Origin: Entomortierella parvispora
Lineage: Eukaryota > Mortierellomycota > Mortierellomycetes > Mortierellales > Mortierellaceae
DNA length: 64,000 nucleotides
Reading direction: 5' to 3'
Assembly (NCBI GenBank): GCA_963573315.1
Contig: OY752141.1
Coordinates: forward strand, 3,348,001-3,412,000
Shown: positions 9,909 to 18,722 of the stretch, one piece after another
How positions within the stretch are numbered: the first letter of the stretch is position 1
Layout: every line of letters starts with the position of its first letter
The notes under the pieces: model-generated
The model's input: only the letters and a program-made list of their open reading frames with translations
Databases searched by the model: none
Told to the model about the DNA's origin: nothing
Position numbers and translations under genes: made by a program

Positions 9909-12900
9909 ATGCCCCCTTTCCCAACCCAAAGGCCGTCAATGTCCTCGACCCCAGGTCGCCCTGACCGTTCCATGGACTGGTTCGCGAACCTAAAGGCACA
10001 GCAGATTGCCACGCTGACCCAGACCTGGGATGCTCTCCAAAAGATTCCGAGCGAGAGCGAGATTCAATTCCTGGGAACCGTCACTCAACTTCAGCAGGAC
10101 CAGGTGTTGTGGTGGTTCCATGCACGCGCCAACCAAGCATCCGTCACCAAAGTTTTCCGACAGCGACGGAAGGAAGGCGCAGGCGATAGGCACACTTTGA
10201 TACTGCCCTCCCTGAAGGAATACGGACTCTTTCAACAATACAGTAAAGGCGACCCAATCCAACAAAGAGCGATCATTAAGACTCCTGACCCGTTGTCGAC
10301 TGCAGGTGAACATGGACCTGTCCTAAAACGTAGACCAGGACCACGATCGAAAACAGGACGGACAGCCACCTCAAGGAGAGAAACATCGCCCACATTATTG
10401 ACAGGATCAACGAAATCAACGAAATCAACAGAGCTATCAGAACCGACAGAACCAACAGAGTCGGTGCAGTCAACAAAGCCAACAGCCATCAAACGCAGAA
10501 GGGATGTCACGGCGCCTCCGTCTGACGATGACGAGTCACCAACGTTCAGAACAAGACGGCAACGCGCTCTAGCCCACAACCTCTCTTCAACTGACACACC
10601 TGCGCCCAAGAGAGTCCGTTCCTCGACCAACGCTCCAACTGACTCCACCTCAATACCCGTGTCTGCTCTGTTGATCAGACTGGAGGAAACAGATACCGTG
10701 ATGGAAGAGGATCTTGTCATGGAATCAGGGCAAGCAGCGACTACTGCTACTTCCCCAAAAGTTCTCCGCAGTTCTACGTATGGCTCATCATCTGGGCCTG
10801 CTACAAGAAAGCCGTCAAAGACAACCGGAGACGATTCCATGAAAGGAAAGGATGTTTCCGAAATCGAGCATCAGGACAATGGCGTAGAAAATCCCGAGGC
10901 GCAGACCATGACAACCAAAAGCGGGCCTCGACGTGGCACTCGAAACCGGCGCCCCTCTCACCACACCAGCACGACTCCAGACAATACTATCCATAAAAAT
11001 GACAGCAATTCTGTTCCGACACCGACCGTTGAGGAAAACACTTCATTGACGAACGCCAAAGAAATCTTGACCTCAGACAAGACTCCAAGAATTCGTCGGC
11101 GCGGCAGGAGTGTGGCAACAGTTGAAGAGACAAATCCTATCCCCACCGAACTTTCAGGAACTCCTCAACGTGGCGTCAGTGTAGTGGAATCAGCCGAAGC
11201 GGAACCTGCACCTATCGCACATGTGGCAACTCGACAGCGTGTCCAGAGTGTACCAGGAGTGGCCGACACAGGCCCTGTCCCTACTGAACTCACAGAAGCT
11301 CGTCGACGCGGCCGCAGTGCAGTAGGCGCGATTGAAGTGAATCCCACTCCAGTCGACCTTGTGGCAACTCGACAACGTGGTCGCAGCATAGCAAGGGTGA
11401 CTCAAACGAATCCCACGCAACCTTTGGTATTGCACGCGCGCAGTAAGGCGATTGCAGACGTAAAAACTACACCGCCAACAACACCAAAGGCCCTACGCCA
11501 ACGTGGACGTAGTAAAGCGGTGGCCACTAGTGAGATAACACCTGTTCAATCGACGGAATCCGATCAGCATGACCAAAGCACATCAGGGACTACCGATGCA
11601 ACGCCCCCTTTGTCCGAGTCCTCAAATTCTCATCAGCGCAGTCGAAGTATGACGAGGGCATCCTGGGTGGATGACCTCAACATGTTTGCTGGAATTGTAC
11701 CAAAGTTTAGGACAAAAACACCGGTTAAAACACCGGTTGAAAGCCCACAAGATTCACGTTCTACTGCTATGGAGACTGGATTAACAGATCCGGCGGCGCA
11801 ATTCTCGGTATCAGGTCGGGACCCTCGCATCGCGCCTGGTCAGCCTACTCCGTATAGCTCTCCGAATGTTGCACCTGTAACTGTGCCACTTCAAGAAGCT
11901 CCAATAACGGATATGATTGTCACCTCCGCACCAGCTGCTCGTGTCGCCATTCCTCTCTTCCCTGTGTTACATCCAGGTCTATCATCAGATCCACGTATTT
12001 CTCATGCCGTAAATATGGAGCCGCTCTCGCAACCACGGGACGAACAGGAGGCAGAGAGACGGGAGAGTAGGAGACGTGATGCGGTTCGCCGCGAGCAAGA
12101 ACGAGAAAGACTGCAGCGGGAGGATGATGAGCGAGAAGAGATGGAGCGGATCCTAAGACAAAATATTCCAATGGAAAGTCCATGGTCGTCCTCACCCAAA
12201 CCGCCTTCGCCTACTTCGCCCACTTTGTCTAAGGCAAGGTCTGGGAGCCCTCCATTGTTTGAACCTATAACGTCATTGGCCACTCCTTGCTCCTTTTCGG
12301 ATAATGGCAAATATGTTGCGAGGGACCTTCTAGAGCCTTCAAGTAAAGTAAATGGATCAAGGATGGACCCTTCAAGACAAACAGACGGCGTGTGGAGTGA
12401 AGTGGCAACAATTCACCAGAGATCTGACCAAATACTAGACCAGCGCTCAAGTAATTCCTCAAATCATCACGCCCGAGATGATCGCCGCTCAAGCAACTCG
12501 CGTGGCCGCCGACCCCGAGAGGACCATCGTACTCGCGACGACTCTCGAATCCGTTCTTACCGGGAGTCTCGACACGAACGTCATATAAGCCTTTCTCGCA
12601 GCCCTTCTCTCAGTCGTACTGACCGCCAGTCTCGCTATGAACATGGTGAAGACCATTCTCGTAGTCGCCTTGACCGCCATTCTCGGCATGGACGTCGTAA
12701 TAGCCGCTCTCCCATTCAATCTGAACATCAGTCCCGAGATGGTCGTCGTGACAGCCGTTCCCACAACCGATCTGACCGCAAGTCAAGACGCGAACGCCGA
12801 GATGGTCGTTCCCGTAGCCGTACCTATCACAAATCTCGTAAGGATCGCCCCCCTGGTCGTTCTCGTAGTCACTCTCAGAGACAATCTCGTAGTAGTACTC

Positions 12901-14099
12901 GTCGCCGATCCCGACACAATCACCGTGCAAGCCGCTCTCGTAGTCGATCCAAACAGCGTCGTTCATTTCGGCGAGAGGCATCTCCTCGTCAATCTCCACC
13001 CAGGGAAACTTCACCAGGCTATTATGAACACCATGGCTATAGCCGACTTTATGACGAACAAAACCAGCACAGCAACACGACATCTATTCATGGTCACCAT
13101 CCAGGATTATTGGAGTACGCGCAGCCTATCTCCGAAAGTGCTCATACTGAAGTGCGAGTGCCAGAGTCTTTGAATGAGGCGAGCACAAACATTAGGGGCC
13201 ATGCAGATGGCACGTCGGGTAAATTGATGGATGTTTCCATGGAGTCTAGTGCCTCTCAGCTTTTGATGACTGCACAGGAAATAAGGCCGTTACAGAGGAT
13301 GATGAATCAGATTGAATACGAATACCGAGGAACCGACCCAGTCGTGGAGGCAGAAAAGGTGACTTTGGATACGACTGGAGAATCTGTAAACCCCAACTTG
13401 CCAGTTGAAGAGTCAGAGCGAGAGATGGCAGAAGAACCATCGGTTTCTACTGCAATATCCGCGGCATCTGCAAGTGCTCGCATGGAGAGTGATATGGCGC
13501 CTGCTCCTAAAGCAGAAAGTCTGCTCTTCCGCCAGTCGAGGTCTCATACCAAGCGCAGTTATAGAAGGAGTCGCCCTTCAACTTCTGCTTCAGTGGAGGC
13601 TGACATTCAGCATGCGGAAAGCAAGTCTTCAGAGACACCCGCAGATGCCTCTATTCAGATACCCGCTAATACCATGGATCGGCCTCCAAAGTCTGCTCAG
13701 ATCCAGCGAATGTCCATGCCTGACCTGGAAACATTGGCTGGCAGCGCAAAACAGAATCATCCGGGAATCAAATCGACCTCCGAGAAAGAAAACGATAACG
13801 ATACAACGATGAAAGCGACTGTGCACAGCGGACTGAACTCTTCGACATCGACGTCGACATCGACTTCTACATCAGTAACCCCATCCGCCTCTTCACTTAG
13901 TCGCCGGTCCTCTCGTCAACCAAGTCAGTCTGCGAATTCTCCCGACACAGAAGTACCTCAACCGGCGATGGCAGAAGATTCGGCACCAGTAGCAGATAAT
14001 GACAAAGTCGTGCCTGTGTCAGTTCCAGAAACAGCCCCTGGTCCCCCAGAACGCCCTCGCAGAAAGAAAAAAGGGAAGCGAGAAATACGAGACGATTAG
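9909..14099 (+). CDS. large RS-rich protein with homeodomain-like N-terminus
   Basis: Single open frame of 1396 aa starting at ATG 9909. Residues about 25-75 look like a divergent homeodomain: a helix pattern IATLTQTWDAL, IPSESEIQFL, then DQVLWWFHARANQ, reminiscent of helix 3 (WFxNRR). A long disordered region follows. Residues about 395-530 hold imperfect 25-30-residue repeats built on RRRGRS / TRQRGRS and a PTxL motif. Residues about 700-745 form a charged helix (EAERRESRRRDAVRREQERE). Residues about 850-1050 are an RS domain with many RSRS, SRHGRR and SRSRSRSKQRRS units. The tail has an (ST)n tract and ends with basic PRRKKKGKRE. RS domains usually mean nuclear speckle/splicing association, so a nuclear RNA- or chromatin-linked role is likely. 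I do not recognise an orthologue. Confidence 0.8.
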   Translation: MPPFPTQRPSMSSTPGRPDRSMDWFANLKAQQIATLTQTWDALQKIPSESEIQFLGTVTQLQQDQVLWWFHARANQASVTKVFRQRRKEGAGDRHTLILPSLKEYGLFQQYSKGDPIQQRAIIKTPDPLSTAGEHGPVLKRRPGPRSKTGRTATSRRETSPTLLTGSTKSTKSTELSEPTEPTESVQSTKPTAIKRRRDVTAPPSDDDESPTFRTRRQRALAHNLSSTDTPAPKRVRSSTNAPTDSTSIPVSALLIRLEETDTVMEEDLVMESGQAATTATSPKVLRSSTYGSSSGPATRKPSKTTGDDSMKGKDVSEIEHQDNGVENPEAQTMTTKSGPRRGTRNRRPSHHTSTTPDNTIHKNDSNSVPTPTVEENTSLTNAKEILTSDKTPRIRRRGRSVATVEETNPIPTELSGTPQRGVSVVESAEAEPAPIAHVATRQRVQSVPGVADTGPVPTELTEARRRGRSAVGAIEVNPTPVDLVATRQRGRSIARVTQTNPTQPLVLHARSKAIADVKTTPPTTPKALRQRGRSKAVATSEITPVQSTESDQHDQSTSGTTDATPPLSESSNSHQRSRSMTRASWVDDLNMFAGIVPKFRTKTPVKTPVESPQDSRSTAMETGLTDPAAQFSVSGRDPRIAPGQPTPYSSPNVAPVTVPLQEAPITDMIVTSAPAARVAIPLFPVLHPGLSSDPRISHAVNMEPLSQPRDEQEAERRESRRRDAVRREQERERLQREDDEREEMERILRQNIPMESPWSSSPKPPSPTSPTLSKARSGSPPLFEPITSLATPCSFSDNGKYVARDLLEPSSKVNGSRMDPSRQTDGVWSEVATIHQRSDQILDQRSSNSSNHHARDDRRSSNSRGRRPREDHRTRDDSRIRSYRESRHERHISLSRSPSLSRTDRQSRYEHGEDHSRSRLDRHSRHGRRNSRSPIQSEHQSRDGRRDSRSHNRSDRKSRRERRDGRSRSRTYHKSRKDRPPGRSRSHSQRQSRSSTRRRSRHNHRASRSRSRSKQRRSFRREASPRQSPPRETSPGYYEHHGYSRLYDEQNQHSNTTSIHGHHPGLLEYAQPISESAHTEVRVPESLNEASTNIRGHADGTSGKLMDVSMESSASQLLMTAQEIRPLQRMMNQIEYEYRGTDPVVEAEKVTLDTTGESVNPNLPVEESEREMAEEPSVSTAISAASASARMESDMAPAPKAESLLFRQSRSHTKRSYRRSRPSTSASVEADIQHAESKSSETPADASIQIPANTMDRPPKSAQIQRMSMPDLETLAGSAKQNHPGIKSTSEKENDNDTTMKATVHSGLNSSTSTSTSTSTSVTPSASSLSRRSSRQPSQSANSPDTEVPQPAMAEDSAPVADNDKVVPVSVPETAPGPPERPRRKKKGKREIRDD

Positions 14100-14544
14100 G
14101 AAAAGTTGAAGAAATATTCCTCTCTGCCGCCTTCATGCATTGCGCTGGTCTACAAGACCGAAGCTAGATATTGTAAATATTTTTTTTCTCTCGCTTCACG
14201 CTTTATTAAAAAGACATCTCGCCTTGTATATAGCTTGATCTAGCCAAACATGAAAGACGCTTTTGAAAAAAACCTTCTTGCGGACAAAAATGTAGGAAAC
14301 TTCAAATCGAAGTTTGATCCAGGCAGATCGATAGAAGACCTGATTTTAGTGAGATAAGCAACAATGCCAACAGTTGGTAGTTGAAAAGAGTAAAGGGTCT
14401 TTGACGAAATCCAAAATCCCAACAGATCCAAATTTTCGTTGTACTGCTGCCAATTCGAGTGGCAATGGTTTATTTTAAATGTGGCATGTGGGTGGGTGGG
14501 GTTGTATGTGCATTTCGCTGTGTCTTTGCTCCTTTGTCGTGCTT
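14100..14544. other. convergent intergenic region
   Basis: AT-rich DNA between the 3' ends of the RS-rich gene (+) and TOM7 (-). No gene seen. It contains a minus-strand AATAAA at 14469-14474. Confidence 0.5.
14469..14474 (-). terminator. probable poly(A) signal of TOM7
   Basis: AATAAA on the minus strand, about 70 nt downstream of the TOM7 stop codon. Confidence 0.45.
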
Positions 14545-15090
14545 TTAGGCCAAAGGAAGGATGAGGCGGATCAAAGAGGGCTTGGGATCGCTTCTATAGA
14601 GTTGCAGAGAAGCAAAAAATTGCCAAAGAGCGTGTTAGCAAAAGCCCGTTGTTATCTCCTGGGTTCGGTTCCCCCGTCTTTCCATAGCTTTGACCCCTTT
14701 TAAGTGTTTGAATGTTCACAGAAAAAACCCTTTGTACGAAAAAGTCACAAGAGCCACAAGAGACGGAAAGGGCCCCATTTATCAGAGTATGCAGGGTTGT
14801 TTCCAGTTCCTGCATTGTTCCACGCCGCCGACAATTTCTTTCATTGTTGCACCGATGTGTCTTTTTAAGAATGTAGACAGTAATTACCGGGTGAATCCTA
14901 TTGAATGCAACATTGCAGGTTAGTATGCGTTGCGAGGATACACATGCGCACAAACAAGCGAAAAGAGAGGAATAAAAAAGGAAAAAGAATCCGTACCGAG
15001 GTAGATGACAAATGGGATGAATCCAAAGTGGACGACAGTCTTGACAACGTCGGTGACCTTGAGGATGACTTCCTTGGTTTCGTCCTTCAT
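14545..15090 (-). CDS. tom7: mitochondrial import receptor subunit TOM7
   Basis: Small tail-anchored-type subunit of the TOM complex in the outer mitochondrial membrane, where Tom7 modulates assembly and stability of the translocase. Exons (minus): 15090-14997, 14897-14888, 14593-14545, giving 50 aa. Exon 1 encodes MKDETKEVILKVTDVVKTVV and the hallmark HFGFIPFVIYL. A 10-nt microexon completes GFTR, and exon 3 supplies SDPKPSLIRLILPLA, the typical conserved Tom7 end. Both introns have strong branch sites (TACTAAC, TGCTAAC) and YAG acceptors. Without the microexon and last exon the protein would stop after about 35 residues, so the three-exon model is strongly preferred. The gene lies head-to-head with the EngB-type GTPase, start codons 300 bp apart. 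Confidence 0.92.
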
Positions 15091-15390
15091 GATGCTGTGT
15101 GATGGGGATGTAAAGAGAGAGAAGCGGGAGAAGGGATGAAGAGAGAAGAAGAGAGAAGAGCGACTCGTCGAATCAAGGCAGCAGTCGTCGTCTGTCCGCT
15201 CTGCCCCCCTTCTCTGCTCCGAGAAGGAGACAGCAGCGTATTGACATTTCGGTGGCTTAGCACCCACCATCCCATCCATTCGCGCCTTTGACTTCTTTTG
15301 ACTGAAAAGGCAACTTGGCCTTCTTTTTCTTTGAAAAGGCACGACGACCAACCAAGCAGCCCAGCAACACAGAAACAGACACAAAGCGGA
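15091..15390. promoter_or_regulatory. shared divergent promoter, TOM7 / EngB-type GTPase
   Basis: 300 bp between two start codons on opposite strands. No other gene fits. It must hold both promoters, probably as one bidirectional unit. The side nearest TOM7 is rich in GAGA/CTCT runs. Confidence 0.6.
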
Positions 15391-16920
15391 ATGGCATTCA
15401 TCTCCTCACCAGCTGCCAGGCTCGCCCAAGCCCGTCTCGCCACTGCATGCGTAGCATTGCGTCCACCGTGCCCATGGGCTCCAATGAACCTACTGAATTC
15501 AACGCGAGGACTCAGGACAAGGACCGGTTTCCGGAAAAGACCTGGATCGAGTGCTGGACCAGATCGGACCCCCTTTGAGCGACCTCCCACATCTCTGCTA
15601 TCAGAAAGCGAATCCATAGTCGCTCCTCAAGCGATTCCAAGGACGATACCCTCCACTCCTGTAACCACATCATCGCCCATCAGAGAGGCATCCCAAGCGG
15701 ATCTTGGCAGGAGGATACAGCGCGGATTCCCCACAGCTTTACCCACTCGATCACGGGAAAGCTCCTCTCATCCAATCAAGGACAATGCCAAGAGCAACAC
15801 TGCACGATCTGTCTCGGGCTCAATGGCGCAAGACAGGATCAAAGTACCCAAAGCTGCACCAACTCTTAAATCAACAACAGCACCTTCTGCAACCAAGGGA
15901 GAAAAGTTTCCAAAGAAGCTACAAGCTTTCCCTTTTGTCCCTGGTGCGACGTCTGGAGAGCTGGCCAAGGCCCACAAATTCTTTTTCTTGCCAGCAGAGT
16001 TTGTAAAGAGTGCAACCAACATGGACATGATACCCGAGAATACTGCCATTCCAGAGGTAAAATGACCTTTGTTTTTTTGGACTGTTTGGATCCTCATCCC
16101 TGAAGGAACACTATGCTAAAAGCCACTTATCTTGTTTGAATTCCAGGTTGCCTTTATAGGTCGTAGTAACATTGGAAAGTCAAGTCTGATCAATGGACTT
16201 GTGAACCGCAATGGATTGGTTAAAACGTCGAGCAAACCTGTAAGTTTGGATGCTGGAATGTTGACGCGCTTATTCAAGGAAAAAAAAATATCAAGGCCAC
16301 AAAGTCATTCAAAGCACCGACCGACGGTACTGACCATGGATACATTTTTTGATGAACAACAGGGCCATACGCGGATGATGAACTTTTTCAAGATTGGAGA
16401 AAAGTTGTCCCTGGTGGATATGCCCGGGTACGGATGGAAAAGTCGAGATGAGTGGGGGGGCATGATTCTTGAGTATCTTCAGACAAGGAAAAAGTAGGTT
16501 GAAAAAAAAAAAAAAAAAAAAAAAGAATGATCGTAGTACTTTGAGTGCTTTCTCGAGTCTTTTTTATTTTTGACAAGATCTTACTAAACAGCGTCATGTT
16601 TATTTACTTTTTGTGATGCACCATACCATAGCTTGAAACGGATATATATCCTCGTCGATCCGTCGCATGGACTGAAGGAGAGTGACCATCAGATCATGAA
16701 GCTATTGGATAGTTCAGGACTTTCATACCAGGTCGTGCTAACAAAGATGGATCGACTTTCGGCAACAAAATATTCTGCAGCCAAGGCAGAGATTGAAGCC
16801 GCTTTGGTCGAGGACGCGATTTGCTGTTTTCCCATGGTTTTGGGAGTTAGCAGCAAAACCAAGGATGGACTGGATGAGCTCCGTGCCGCTATCATTAAAG
16901 CTGGACAACTCTCGTTTTAG
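15391..16920 (+). CDS. EngB/YihA-type GTP-binding protein, probably mitochondrial
   Basis: TRAFAC-class GTPase of the EngB (YsxC/YihA) family, involved in large ribosomal subunit assembly in bacteria and organelles. Exons 15391-16056, 16147-16239, 16363-16493, 16632-16920 (392 aa). A Ser/Pro/Arg-rich N-terminal extension of about 200 residues begins MAFISSPAARLAQARLATA, consistent with a mitochondrial presequence. The GTPase motifs are G1 GRSNIGKSS (from residue 227), G2 Thr256 in GHTR, G3 DMPG (272-275), G4 TKMD (334-337) and G5 VSSK. The family core FFKIGEKLSLVDMPGYGW is present. The length beyond the bacterial core of about 200 aa is entirely N-terminal. Mitochondrial location is inferred from the presequence and the TOM7 neighbour. 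Confidence 0.9.
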
Positions 16921-17243
16921 AAGAATGTTTCTAATACAGTACATACAAAAAAAGAAAGAGAACATACAATAGCATCAGATTGAAGCGTAATTGCCCTCCC
17001 TCCACACACACGAGGGGACAACTTTCTCCGAGGTACCATTGAGAAACAAGGTGTGGAGATCCATTGCAATACGAGGGTTGCACGATTTCTTCTGAGCGCA
17101 GACTATGAATAGCGCGACCATGCCGCGCACGCCTCCGCGAAACACAGACATAAAAAAAGACCCTTTTTCTCTTTTTTGTATTTTGCTCAGTCTACATTCC
17201 TTTCCTCTCATCCATAAACTTCTCCATTTTACATTTACTTGCC
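16921..17243. other. intergenic
   Basis: 323 bp between the GTPase stop and the coiled-coil gene. No gene is supported. It presumably contains the poly(A) region of the former and the promoter of the latter. Confidence 0.5.
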
Positions 17244-18509
17244 ATGGACATCATCGATCGATCCATCCCCAATGATGTAACTACAAACCGTTATATGTGA
17301 CCTCGTTGAGCAAGACGCGTCGAAAAGAAAAAAAAAGTAGTACCTTGACGCTAACCTGCCCACAACTCTTTGTTGTAGACCGTCGAGGATCAGGAGGAGG
17401 TACCTACGCTTCAAAAGACAAAACCCTCAGAAGTAGACAGTACGGTGATCGCCACTGATAGAGAGGACAAAGGAGTGGACGAGCTAGAGGTCAAGGATCC
17501 AGAATTGGTCTTTATCCGAGAACGTCTCCAAGCCATTGAGAAGTACGCATCAAGGAACAGGCTGATCCCTTACGACCCTTTTTCTTTTTCTTTTCTTTTC
17601 TGTCTTCGGGAAGGAGAAGGACGAGAACTTTGGGGAACTGTGAAGAATGAGCCGCCCATCCTTATCTCTATTATTTCATACATTGTCTTTTCATTAGAGA
17701 GGAACGCACAGGAGTCGATGGAGAAAAGATTGCCCTTGAAGAGGTAAATGGAAGAGATAACCCCTCCCCCTTCCCCCTCCTTACCCAAGAAGAGTACCTT
17801 TCCCATCGGATCTGTCAAACACTGACACGCCTAGTTGCTGTTGTTTTATATTTGTGTATTCGTTCGTAGCTCGAGAAATCGACCCTGGCACTCTCGTCCG
17901 TACGTCAGATCTTGAGCTCAAAGAAGGCCGAACTCGAGTCATTGCCAGAATCTGATAGCGCTCGGTAAGAAAACAAAAGAAGGCTCCCCCTCGCTCAGAA
18001 TTTCTCCTTCAGGATCGATGGTATTTGATTGATTTACTGACATTGGAGTACGGCTCTTTCTTTTTTCTATTCTTTAGTGAAAACGTACAATTGGAGATTG
18101 AGGTACTGGAAGAACAAGTCGCCACAAAGGAACATCAATGGAGCGCCACCAAGGAAGTCTACCATCGCGAATACGGTCCCATCGCAGAGGAAAACAATGC
18201 TGCCCCTGTCACCGAGGTGAAAGGTAAAAAAAACCACCCAATGTGTTACTCTCTGATGCACGTTTGAAACAAAAAATATTCCATGGATATAAACTGACAA
18301 TGGACCGAACAAACCCTTCACCTTCCCACACCCCCTTTCTCCTTGTAGCCAAAGCAGAACATGATATCAAGCTACTGCAAGATCAGATCGCCAACTTGCA
18401 AAAGCAGCTCGACGCAGTCTCTATCCGAAGAAAACAGATGGCAGCAGAGGCAGAAGAACAGCACAAGCGACTTGCCGCTGAAGGACCTCTGTCGGACGAC
18501 GAAATATAA
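17244..18509 (+). CDS. coiled-coil protein of unknown function
   Basis: Model: exons 17244-17276, 17379-17542, 17698-17743, 17870-17964, 18078-18223, 18349-18509, giving 214 aa. All phases agree and the introns are short. The protein is acidic and predicted to be mostly helical. The N-terminal third is Glu/Asp-rich (VEDQEEVP, DREDKGVDELEVKDPE). Heptad-like stretches follow: FIRERLQAIEK, IALEELEKSTLALSSVRQIL, ENVQLEIEVLEEQVATKE and AEHDIKLLQDQIANLQKQLD. It ends GPLSDDEI, a possible CK2-type acidic tail. No enzyme motif, signal peptide or membrane segment is visible. The first exon (11 codons) is the least certain part. I cannot name a family; a structural or adaptor role is only suggested by the coiled coil. 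Confidence 0.75.
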
Positions 18510-18722
18510 ACGTGGCGTCGTATTTGCTTTTGACAATGATCTTTCCAAGGACTATAAAAAAACCCCCCATCAGCTGTACAAGATGCGGCCTTCGAATTTT
18601 TTGGGATGATCTTTTTTAGTTAACCGGGAAAAGTGGGCAAAATTGCAGAGAGCTTGATGGGTGAACGCAAGGCAATGTTGCAAGCATTCTTTTCTTTTCA
18701 TTGTTTTTTTTTGCAGAAATTT

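Noticed and set aside
12610..13083. 157-aa open frame antisense to the RS domain, and a parallel plus-strand frame at 12637-13173
   Set aside because: Serine/arginine codon repeats keep other frames free of stops. The encoded Asp/Gly/Tyr-rich and Val/Ile-rich sequences have no domain, and the main frame is clearly the coding one.
14655..14680. GGGTTCGGTTCCC resembling a tRNA T-loop
   Set aside because: The invariant A58 is replaced, no acceptor stem or anticodon arm pairs with it, and it lies inside the second TOM7 intron.
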